Of a DNA stretch of 64,000 bases, positions 17,115 through 24,327 are shown piece by piece. The stretch covers positions 40,846-104,845 of the forward strand of contig CAZBLR010000003.1 of NCBI GenBank assembly GCA_964492895.1, given 5' to 3'. The DNA comes from DATLWN01 sp964492895 (lineage in GTDB: Bacteria > Pseudomonadota > Zetaproteobacteria > Mariprofundales > Mariprofundaceae). The number at the start of each line of letters is the position of its first letter. The stretch's first letter is position 1. Made by a program: the position numbers and the translations under genes. The notes under the pieces are model-generated. The model saw only the letters and a list, made by a program, of their open reading frames with translations, searched no databases and was not told the DNA's origin.

Positions 17115-18062
17115 TCAGTGAGCTAGTGCCTCCAGCCAGGCGCCTTCGAGCAGGCCCGCGTCGACGACGATCAGCTCCGGGTAGTGCCAGCGGGTGAAGA
17201 CGGCATCGATGATGGCCAGGCCCGCCACCATCAGGTCGGCGCGTCCCGGCTCGATGGTGCGGATGGCCTGGCGCTGGTCGTGGGTCATGGCCAAGAGCCG
17301 GTCGCGCAGGGCGACGAACTCGGCGCGCGGGATCGTGTGGTTGTTGATGCGTTCCTCGTCGTACGGATAGAGGTCCAGATGCACGGCACCGAGGGTCGTG
17401 ACGGTGCCGGCGGTGCCGACCAGGTGCTGGGGTGCCTTGCGGTCGGGCCAGCCGTCGGCGACGGCATCCAGATGCATGTTCGCGGTGCGTACCATGGCCC
17501 GGTAATCCTCGGACGACGGCGGGTCGCTGGTCAGATGCGCCTCGACCAGGCGCACGACGCCCATCTTGCGGCTGACCGCGTCGACCAGGACCTCGTCGCG
17601 CACGCGGATGAACTCGGTGCTGCCGCCGCCGATGTCGAACAGCAGCATGTCGCCGCGCGTCTGTGGGTGCAGCACGGCCGTGGCCCCGGCCAGCGACAGC
17701 CGCGCCTCATGCTCGCCCTCGATGATGCGCACCCGGATGCCGGTCTGCTGTTCGATGATGTCGCGGAACGCCCGGCCGTTGCCGGCCTCGCGCATGGCGG
17801 CGGTGGCCACGGCATGGGTGCCGGCGAGGCTGGCGCCGTGTTCGGTGATCAGCCCGGCGAATTCCTCAAGGGCGGTGAGCGCCCGTTCCATGCCCGCCTC
17901 GGACAGCCGGCCCGTGGCGTGCAGGCCCTCGCCGAGGCGGACGATGCGATGGGTGCGGTAAATCGTTTGCCAGGGGGCCGTGGATCCGGACGGGGAGGGC
18001 TCGGCGATCAGCAGGCGCAGGGTGTTCGAGCCGATGTCGACGGCGGCGCGGATGCCCCCCAT
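17115..18062 (-). CDS. Ppx/GppA-family exopolyphosphatase/pppGpp phosphohydrolase
   Basis: A 315-residue protein of the ASKHA fold that hydrolyses polyphosphate or pppGpp. The motifs AVDIGSNTLRLLIAE at the N-terminus, ATAAMREAGNG, FDIGGGSTEF and GTAGTVTTLGA are intact. The length corresponds to the short class without the C-terminal HD domain of E. coli Ppx/GppA (about 500 residues). Start: ATG 18062, with the phosphatase fold beginning at residue 5; a frame running upstream to 18323 is only the overlap with the gamma carbonic anhydrase gene. It is the last gene of the minus-strand run from hflD. Confidence 0.88.
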   Translation of the reverse strand: MGGIRAAVDIGSNTLRLLIAEPSPSGSTAPWQTIYRTHRIVRLGEGLHATGRLSEAGMERALTALEEFAGLITEHGASLAGTHAVATAAMREAGNGRAFRDIIEQQTGIRVRIIEGEHEARLSLAGATAVLHPQTRGDMLLFDIGGGSTEFIRVRDEVLVDAVSRKMGVVRLVEAHLTSDPPSSEDYRAMVRTANMHLDAVADGWPDRKAPQHLVGTAGTVTTLGAVHLDLYPYDEERINNHTIPRAEFVALRDRLLAMTHDQRQAIRTIEPGRADLMVAGLAIIDAVFTRWHYPELIVVDAGLLEGAWLEALAH

Positions 18063-18079
18063 ATGCGTGTGAACGGTCC

Positions 18080-18604
18080 CTAGCCCAGGCGCTGGACTTC
18101 GGTTCGGTGCAGCCGGGCCAGTTCGACGTAGTGGGCGGACGAGCGGGGCAGGAAGGCCTTCTCCTCGTCGGTCAGCGCGCGCATTTCGCGGGCCGGTACG
18201 CCGGCGTACAGGTAGCCGCCGCGCAGCACCTTGCCCTCGGGGACCAGGGCGCCGGCGGCCAGGAAGCAGCCGGCTTCCAGCACGGCGCGGTCCATGACGA
18301 TCGCGCCCATGCCGACCAGGCATTCGTCCTGGATCTCGCAGCCGTGCAGGATCACGCGGTGGCCGACGGTGACGCGGTCGCCGACGACGCAGGGGGTGAT
18401 GCCCTCGCTGGTGTGGATCAGCGTCAAATCCTGGATGTTGCTGTCGGCACCGATGCGGATGTCGTGCACGTCACCGCGCAGCACGCACTGGTACCAGATG
18501 TTGGACGCCTCGCCGATCCACACGCGGCCGATGACGTCCGCCGAATCGGCGATGAACGCCGATTCGGCGATGTCCGGTGTCCAGTGCCGGTACGAGGCGA
18601 TCAT
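18080..18604 (-). CDS. gamma carbonic anhydrase-like hexapeptide-repeat protein (YrdA type)
   Basis: A 174-residue left-handed beta-helix protein of the YrdA/PaaY/gamma carbonic anhydrase group. Hexapeptide repeats run through about residues 15-125, with the metal-site segments VGHRVILHGCEI and LIHTSEG, and a C-terminal helix (HYVELARLH). Relatives are trimeric zinc or iron enzymes; activity as a carbonic anhydrase is not certain for this subgroup. The start overlaps the bactofilin stop by 4 bases and the stop is 17 bases before ppx/gppA. Confidence 0.87.
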   Translation of the reverse strand: MIASYRHWTPDIAESAFIADSADVIGRVWIGEASNIWYQCVLRGDVHDIRIGADSNIQDLTLIHTSEGITPCVVGDRVTVGHRVILHGCEIQDECLVGMGAIVMDRAVLEAGCFLAAGALVPEGKVLRGGYLYAGVPAREMRALTDEEKAFLPRSSAHYVELARLHRTEVQRLG

Positions 18605-19050
18605 GCCGCCTGCGGGGCGGTGTGCTCGCTTTGTTCCGGTTTGGCCACGACGTGCGGCTGCTTGGCCGCTTCCTTCTGCTCGACGATGCGGTTGCAGCGA
18701 CCGTTGATGGCGCCGCCCTCGGCCAGGGTCAGCATCGTGTACTCGACGTCGCCGTTCAGCTGGCCCTTCTCGCCGACCTGCAGGGATTTCGTGGCGCGGA
18801 CGTTGCCGCGGATGGTGCCGTGCAGCACCAGGTGCGGCACGTCGACCTCGCCCTTGACCTCGGCATTCAGGCTGATGATCAGCGTGCCCTCGTTCTGCGA
18901 GCGGATGTTGCCCTCGAAATGGCCGTCGATGCGCACGGCGCCCTCGAAGTCCATTTCGCCGACGAAATGGGCGTGCGAGCCGATCAGCGTATCGATATGC
19001 AGGCCCTCGCCACGCATCGAAGGCTTGGCCGTTTTACTACTCATCTTCAT
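18601..19050 (-). CDS. bactofilin-family cytoskeletal protein
   Basis: A 149-residue protein with the bactofilin beta-helix (about residues 18-115: GLHIDTLIGSHAHFVGEM through VRIDGHFEGNI to GEKGQLNGDVEY) between a short basic N-terminus and a disordered C-terminal tail. Bactofilins polymerise into membrane-bound filaments and place wall-modifying or polymer-making enzymes. The start at 19050 has GGAGGAGAC before it; ATG 19044 is also possible. It overlaps the DUF6776 gene (TGATG), a pairing seen in other beta- and gammaproteobacteria where the partner is a membrane-anchored coiled coil. Confidence 0.9.
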   Translation of the reverse strand: MKMSSKTAKPSMRGEGLHIDTLIGSHAHFVGEMDFEGAVRIDGHFEGNIRSQNEGTLIISLNAEVKGEVDVPHLVLHGTIRGNVRATKSLQVGEKGQLNGDVEYTMLTLAEGGAINGRCNRIVEQKEAAKQPHVVAKPEQSEHTAPQAA

Positions 19051-19769
19051 CAGTCTCCTCCTTGAATGGCGATCGTGTATCGCCCCTTTTCTCTACCCTG
19101 TGGGTCGTAGCGGATCAGCAGCAGCGACGTGGGCTTCCACGTCTGTGTCCATGCTATCTCCCCGTCCACGAACGCATGGTTGTCCATCTGGTACGGCAGG
19201 TTCTCCTGGCCGTTGTACCACGGCAGCGCCATCGGGTTGCCGTCGGCCGGGTTCGTAGCATAACACTTGAAGTACCCCACCACATGCCTCGGGTAATTAC
19301 CGCCCTTCACGACAATGAAACTGTACGCCAGCGTCTGTGAGTTACGCCACTGTGCGGCGGAATTGACCAGCTGGATGCCAGACTGCTTCATGGCCTCCAG
19401 GATGCTGTCGTAGACGCTGATGCGCTTGTCCTGGGCCGTGATCTTGGCGCGCATCGTCTTGCTGTCCTTCTCGTATTGCGCGATCTGGGCATCCTTGATG
19501 GCGATCGAGGCCTCGCGGTCCGCGAGCTTCGACTGCAGCCGGCTGTTGTCGCGCTGAAGCTGCAGGTACTGCGGCATCAGTTCCGGGTCGGACGGCATCC
19601 GCTGGTACAGGCCGCCGAGATAGCCGCCGCCGGCCAGCAGGATCACGACGACGATGATCGTGATCGGCCGCAGCATCAGGTAGCGGGTCGGCTGGCCCGC
19701 ATACTGGTCGATGATCATCAGCTGGCGGGGGCGCCACAGGGCGTGGCCGATGGCCTTGAACACGTTCAT
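19050..19769 (-). CDS. DUF6776-type inner membrane protein with coiled coil, bactofilin partner
   Basis: A 239-residue protein: a basic cytoplasmic N-terminus with WRPRQLMIIDQYAGQPTRY, one transmembrane helix (about residues 36-55, ITIIVVVILLAGGGYLGGLY), a coiled coil (about 65-125) and a globular periplasmic end (GGNYPRHVVGYFKCY, LPWYNGQENLPYQMDNH). The order matches the uncharacterised family usually encoded just before bactofilin. It probably links the cytoplasmic bactofilin filament to the periplasm; this is inference from topology and gene order. Confidence 0.75.
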   Translation of the reverse strand: MNVFKAIGHALWRPRQLMIIDQYAGQPTRYLMLRPITIIVVVILLAGGGYLGGLYQRMPSDPELMPQYLQLQRDNSRLQSKLADREASIAIKDAQIAQYEKDSKTMRAKITAQDKRISVYDSILEAMKQSGIQLVNSAAQWRNSQTLAYSFIVVKGGNYPRHVVGYFKCYATNPADGNPMALPWYNGQENLPYQMDNHAFVDGEIAWTQTWKPTSLLLIRYDPQGREKGRYTIAIQGGD

Positions 19770-19773
19770 CCCC

Positions 19774-20805
19774 TCAGGGCCACAGGCCGTGCGCAGCCAG
19801 GCCGGCCGTCTCGTCGAGGCCGAACATCAGGTTGGCGTTCTGTACCGCCTGCCCGGCGGCTCCCTTGAGCAGGTTGTCCAGGCAGCTGACGACCACGGCC
19901 GAATCGGGGCCGGTGACGCACACGCCGATATCGCAGCGGTTGCTGCCCTTGACACCCTGCGTCGACGGCATCCGGCCCTCGGCCAACACGCGCACGAACG
20001 GCTCGCCGGCGAAGGCGTCGGCGAGGATCGCGTGCCAGGACTCCGGCGCCTCGCCGTTCAGGTGCAGCGTGGTCAGCATGCCGCGGGTCATCGGCAGGAT
20101 ATGCGGCACGAAGCGGACCGTGGCGGATGTCCCCGAGAAATTCGAGGCCCATTCGTCCATCTCCCAGGCATGCCGGTGCCGCGGCAGTCCGTAGGCCCGC
20201 ACGCCCTCGTTGATCTCGCAGAACAGCAGGTCCGTCCTGGTGCTGCGGCCGGCGCCCGAGGTGCCGGACTTGGAATCGACGATGATGCCCTCGGACGCGA
20301 TCAGGCCGGATTCCAGCAGGGGCACCAGCGGCAGCAGCGTCGAGGTCGGATAGCAGCCGGGATTGGCCACCAGCCGCGCCCCCTTGACCTGCTCGCGCGC
20401 GAACTCGCTGAGGCCGTACACGGCCTCGCCCAGCAGCTCCGGATGCGGATGCTCGGCGCCGTAGGCGGCCCGGAACGTTTCGGTGGTGGCATGCCGGAAG
20501 TCGGCGCTCAGGTCGACCACCCGTTTGCCGGCGGCCAGTGCCGCCTGCACGCTGGCCGCGGCGGCCCCGTGCGGCAGGGCGGTAAACACCAGCTGCACCG
20601 CATCGGGCAGCGCTGCATCGGAGGCCAGCAGCGGCATGGCCGCGACCGGGCCGCCGAGGCCGGGCAGCACCTCGCCGGCCGCCTTGCCGGCCTGGCTGTG
20701 GGCGCCCAGATGCACGATGCGGAAATGCGGGTGCGCATCGAGCAGGCGGATCAGCTCGGCACCGGTGTACCCGGTCGATCCCAGGATGGCGACATCGATG
20801 TTCAT
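19774..20805 (-). CDS. argC: N-acetyl-gamma-glutamyl-phosphate reductase ArgC
   Basis: A 343-residue NADPH enzyme of arginine synthesis that reduces N-acetylglutamyl phosphate to the semialdehyde. It has the dinucleotide-binding start AILGSTGYTGAEL, the active-site Cys in VANPGCYPTS (about residue 150), DSKSGTSGAGR, and HRHAWEMDEW with the conserved His. Length and motifs fit the long ArgC type. It follows hflD by 55 bases and is 4 bases ahead of the DUF6776 gene. No other arginine genes are in the window. Confidence 0.95.
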   Translation of the reverse strand: MNIDVAILGSTGYTGAELIRLLDAHPHFRIVHLGAHSQAGKAAGEVLPGLGGPVAAMPLLASDAALPDAVQLVFTALPHGAAAASVQAALAAGKRVVDLSADFRHATTETFRAAYGAEHPHPELLGEAVYGLSEFAREQVKGARLVANPGCYPTSTLLPLVPLLESGLIASEGIIVDSKSGTSGAGRSTRTDLLFCEINEGVRAYGLPRHRHAWEMDEWASNFSGTSATVRFVPHILPMTRGMLTTLHLNGEAPESWHAILADAFAGEPFVRVLAEGRMPSTQGVKGSNRCDIGVCVTGPDSAVVVSCLDNLLKGAAGQAVQNANLMFGLDETAGLAAHGLWP

Positions 20806-20860
20806 CGGGGCATGCTAGCGCGCCTGCCCCTGGCATCAATGTTTGCGGTCCGACGCGGCG

Positions 20861-21523
20861 CTAGCAGAGCTGCGGATCCTTCAGCAGCGCCTGCATCTCG
20901 GCCAGGAGCCGGCGTCGGCCCAGCAGCAGGCGCAGGCGTCCGCCCCCGGATGTCCGCCACAGGTGGGCGGCGCGGATGCCGGCCAGGAGCAGGGTGCGCA
21001 CCTTGTCGGTGTTGGCGGCCTGGGACAGGTGCTCGGTCTTGCCGTGGATGATGATGCGCGGCGCAAGCGTGCTCAGGGTGTCGCCGTACAGCGCGGCCAG
21101 GCCGGCGATCACGGAGGGGTGGGTGGGATTGGCGAAGTAATCGGCCTGGGAGCGGGCCCGGCCGATGCCGCCGGCGATCCGTGCCAGCATGTCCGGCTTG
21201 CTGCACAGGCGGCGCTCCAGGCGCATCAGGCTGGCCCCGTAGGCGACGATGGCCTTGGCTTCGGGGACCGGCGCCCCCTTGAGCATGCGCATGGCCAGGT
21301 GCAGGCCCGTGTGCAGCCGGCGCAGGCCGCCATAGGCCTGTTCCGGGCTGTCGGCGGCCTCGGCCAGGATGCTGTGCACGCAGGTCTCGAAATCGTCGGC
21401 ATCGACCGTGCCCTTGCGGGCGATGACGTCGACCATGTATGCGGCCTGCACCAATGCGGCGAAGGCCACGGCACGGTCGCGCGCATGGCTTCGGGGACCC
21501 TTCCGGTTGAGCTCGGATGGCAT
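20861..21523 (-). CDS. hflD: HflD-like protein
   Basis: A 220-residue helical protein of the HflD family (known in E. coli as a modulator of lambda lysogenization that binds CII). Family landmarks are VAFAALVQAAYMVDVIARKG, YGGLRRLHTGL, RLERRL, THPSVIAGLAALYGDTLS and LLLAGIRAAHLWR. I took ATG 21523 because the longer frame (to 21550) overlaps the divergent gene and adds non-family residues. In many gammaproteobacteria hflD lies between mnmA and purB; here it heads the argC-bactofilin run, so its usual partners are elsewhere. Confidence 0.85.
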   Translation of the reverse strand: MPSELNRKGPRSHARDRAVAFAALVQAAYMVDVIARKGTVDADDFETCVHSILAEAADSPEQAYGGLRRLHTGLHLAMRMLKGAPVPEAKAIVAYGASLMRLERRLCSKPDMLARIAGGIGRARSQADYFANPTHPSVIAGLAALYGDTLSTLAPRIIIHGKTEHLSQAANTDKVRTLLLAGIRAAHLWRTSGGGRLRLLLGRRRLLAEMQALLKDPQLC

Positions 21524-21540
21524 GGCGCTATTGTGTCGGC

Positions 21541-22374
21541 ATGCCGACACGCGAACAAGCCGCAGCAGGCCGCATGGGGGACGGATTGTTCGTCCGTGCC
21601 GGCCGGGCGCTGCTGCTGACCGATTTCGGGGCCAAGGCGGTCGAGGTGGCCGGCCTGTTGCAGGATGTGCGCCACGGGCGGTGGCGCCGCGACGCGCTGG
21701 CCGGGATGATCGACGTGCGTGCCCCGGGCCGGCCCGAACGCCCGCAGCTGGTGGCCCCGGGCCTGGTGCCGCGCCGGGGCATGGGCAGCCCGGCGGGCCG
21801 GCTGGCCCTGATGCACGCGGTGGCCCATATCGAGTTCAATGCCATCAACCTGGCGCTGGATGCGGTGCACCGCTTCCGCGACATGCCGGACGCCTATTAT
21901 GCCGACTGGCTGCAGGTGGCCGACGAGGAATGTCGCCATTTCGCGATGGTGCGCGCCTACCTGCAGGTGCACGGGGCCGATTACGGCGATTATCCGGCCC
22001 ATGACGGCCTGTGGGAGATGGCCGTCAACACGGCCGACGACGTGCTGGTGCGCATGGCGCTGGTGCCGCGGGTGCTGGAGGCCCGGGGCCTGGATGTGAC
22101 GCCGGGCATGATCGACCGGCTCAGGCAGGCCGGGGACGACGAGGCGGCCGGGGTGCTGGAAGTGATCTACGCGGAGGAGGTCGGCCATGTCGCGTCCGGC
22201 ACGCGCTGGTTCCGCCACCTGTGCGACGGACGGGGCCTGGAGCCCGCATCCACGTTCTTCGACCTGCTTGGCCGCCATTTCCCGGACGGCCTGCATGGGC
22301 CCTACAACCTGCCGGCGCGCCGCGTGGCCGGATTCTCCGAGCGCGAGATCGCGATCCTGACCGAGGGCCTGTAG
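21541..22374 (+). CDS. DUF455 ferritin-like protein
   Basis: A 277-residue protein of the DUF455 family, a ferritin-like helical fold with probable di-metal ligands: AHIEFNAIN (about residue 100), ADEECRHFAMV (about 130) and YAEEVGHVASG (about 215) supply the Glu and His residues. Function in the family is not established. The start is uncertain: ATG 21541 and ATG 21574 are both possible, and the ten residues between them use low-GC third positions, which favours 21574. The gene is divergent from hflD and in front of pstS. Confidence 0.82.
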   Translation: MPTREQAAAGRMGDGLFVRAGRALLLTDFGAKAVEVAGLLQDVRHGRWRRDALAGMIDVRAPGRPERPQLVAPGLVPRRGMGSPAGRLALMHAVAHIEFNAINLALDAVHRFRDMPDAYYADWLQVADEECRHFAMVRAYLQVHGADYGDYPAHDGLWEMAVNTADDVLVRMALVPRVLEARGLDVTPGMIDRLRQAGDDEAAGVLEVIYAEEVGHVASGTRWFRHLCDGRGLEPASTFFDLLGRHFPDGLHGPYNLPARRVAGFSEREIAILTEGL

Positions 22375-22535
22375 CCGCGGGTCCCGACCCTGTGACATAC
22401 CGGAGTCACGGGCTTCCACTTACTTGTATTCCGAGTCGCCATTCCTAGCCTGCGTGCCCATCTGTGGGGAGGGAACCTCGCCTCGGGACAGCGGCGCTTG
22501 GGCCGCCGTTTCCCAGGGACGACAAGGAGTCGACG

Positions 22536-23585
22536 ATGCTGATGCGATCCACGCTGATGGTGCTGGCGGTGGCGCTGTGCCTGATCACGGGCGGTGTGCC
22601 CCAGGCAAGGGCGGGCATCGTCATCCATGGTGCCGGCGGCACCTTCCCGTATCCGATCTATGCCTGGTGGGCGCTGCGCTACGGCCGGCAGAGCGGCACC
22701 AAGATCCTGTACGACGCCATCGGCTCCGGCGGCGGCATCGAGCGCATCGAGAGCCGGGCGGTCGACTTCGGCGCCTCGGACGCACCCCTGACCCCGGCGG
22801 AGCTGCAGAAGTACGGCCTGATCCAGTTCCCGACGGTGCTGGGCGGCGTGGTGCCGGCGATCAATGTGCCGGGCGTGCCGTTCGGTCAGCTGAAGCTGAC
22901 CGGGCCGGTACTGGCCGAGATCTTCCTCGGCAGGATCACGCGCTGGAACGATCCGATGCTCAGGGTGCTGAATCCGACGATGGACCTGCCCGACCTGCCG
23001 ATCACGGTCGTGCACCGCACCAAGGGCTCGGGCACCACGTGGATCTTCACCAATTACCTGAGCAAGGTCAGCCCGGCCTGGCGCCGGAGTCTCGGCAACC
23101 ACAAGCTGATCGACTGGCCGGTCGGCGTCGCCGCCATCGGCAACGGCGGCATCATCGACAAGGTCAATGCCACGAGCGGGGCGATCGGTTACTGCGAGTA
23201 TTCGTACGCGGTGGAGAGCCACGTCAATTACGCCATGATGCAGAACCATGACGGCGTGTTCGTCAAGCCCGGGCGCGCCAACTTCCAGGCCGCCGCCGAC
23301 GGCGTCGACTGGTCGCGCAAGGACGCCGACATCGTGCTGACCGACAAGCCGGGGCCGACCACCTGGCCGATCGCCGGCGCCACCTTCATCCTGATGTACA
23401 AGCAGCAAGCTCACCCGGAAGTGGCGCGCGAGATCCTGCGCTTCTTCGACTGGTGCTACCGCGAGGGCGGCCTGTACGCCGAGCTCATCGATTACGTGAC
23501 GCTGTCCGACGACCTGGTCAACAACATCCACCAGACCTGGCGGGACAACCTGATCGGCACCGACGGCGAGCTGCTGTGGAAGTAG
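22536..23585 (+). CDS. pstS: phosphate ABC transporter substrate-binding protein PstS
   Basis: A 349-residue periplasmic phosphate-binding protein. It has a signal peptide ending near VPQARAG, then HGAGGTFPYPIY, SGGGIERI, DFGASDAPLT, RTKGSGTTWIFTNYL and GAIGYCEYSYA, the segments that wrap phosphate. ATG 22536 follows AAGGAG by 7 bases. The usual partners pstC, pstA, pstB and phoU do not follow; serB lies convergent just beyond. The gene stands alone here, so the permease must be elsewhere or this copy has another role, such as sensing or scavenging. Confidence 0.92.
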   Translation: MLMRSTLMVLAVALCLITGGVPQARAGIVIHGAGGTFPYPIYAWWALRYGRQSGTKILYDAIGSGGGIERIESRAVDFGASDAPLTPAELQKYGLIQFPTVLGGVVPAINVPGVPFGQLKLTGPVLAEIFLGRITRWNDPMLRVLNPTMDLPDLPITVVHRTKGSGTTWIFTNYLSKVSPAWRRSLGNHKLIDWPVGVAAIGNGGIIDKVNATSGAIGYCEYSYAVESHVNYAMMQNHDGVFVKPGRANFQAAADGVDWSRKDADIVLTDKPGPTTWPIAGATFILMYKQQAHPEVAREILRFFDWCYREGGLYAELIDYVTLSDDLVNNIHQTWRDNLIGTDGELLWK

Positions 23586-23597
23586 CCCGGCCGGCGG

Positions 23598-24269
23598 CTA
23601 GCGGCGCAGCAGCTCCAGGGTGCGGTCCAGGCCGCCGTCGTTGATGGCGTAGGGGGCCTCGGCGACCACCTTCGGCTTGGCGTGGAAGGCGATGCCGAGC
23701 CCGGCCGTACGCAGCATCGGCAGATCGTTGGCCCCGTCGCCGAGGGCCACTGTCTGCGATATCGGGATGGTCCAGGCCGCGGCCTGACTCAAGAGGGCCC
23801 GTTTCTTGGCCGCGGCATCGACGATGTCGCCCAGCACGTTGCCGGTGAGCTTGCCGGCATGGATCTCCAGCACGTTGGACAGGGTGTAATCCAGTGCCAG
23901 GCGCTGCTTCAGCCGGTCGGTGAAGAAGGTGAAGCCGCCGGATACCAGACCGACCTTCCAGCCGTGCGCATGCACCGTGTCGATCAGCCGCTCGGCGCCG
24001 TCGGTGAGGCGGATGCGCTGCTCGTACACCGTGTGCAGCACGGATTCGTCGAGGCCCGCCAGCAGCGATACGCGTTCGGTCAGCGAGGCGGCGAAATCGA
24101 GCTCGCCACGCATGGCGCGTTCGGTGATGGCGGCGATCTGCGGCTTGATGCCGAGGAAGTCGCCGATCTCGTCGATGCACTCGCACTGGATCAGCGTCGA
24201 GTCCATGTCCATGAACAGCAGGCCGGGTTCGGAGAGAAGCGGGGCGTTGGCGGGCGGTGTCAGCGTCAT
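23598..24269 (-). CDS. serB: phosphoserine phosphatase SerB
   Basis: A 223-residue HAD-family enzyme that makes serine from phosphoserine. The motifs are FMDMDSTLIQCECIDEIG (nucleophile Asp), LVSGGFTFF (motif II Ser), K in DAAAKKRAL, and ALGDGANDLPML. It is the short form without an N-terminal ACT domain. ATG 24269 has AAGG nine bases before it; ATG 24278 is an alternative three codons earlier. It follows mfd on the minus strand with a gap of about 58 bases. Confidence 0.95.
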   Translation of the reverse strand: MTLTPPANAPLLSEPGLLFMDMDSTLIQCECIDEIGDFLGIKPQIAAITERAMRGELDFAASLTERVSLLAGLDESVLHTVYEQRIRLTDGAERLIDTVHAHGWKVGLVSGGFTFFTDRLKQRLALDYTLSNVLEIHAGKLTGNVLGDIVDAAAKKRALLSQAAAWTIPISQTVALGDGANDLPMLRTAGLGIAFHAKPKVVAEAPYAINDGGLDRTLELLRR

Positions 24270-24327
24270 CGTCCGCATCCTTCATGAGCTTCCCCGCGAT
24301 GGCAATCGGCAGGCGGTGCCGCCGGGC

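Noticed and set aside
22389..22410. CTGTGACATACCGGAGTCAC before pstS as a PHO box
   Set aside because: It only loosely resembles the PhoB consensus, and the GTGAC/GTCAC arms are five bases long; not enough to call.
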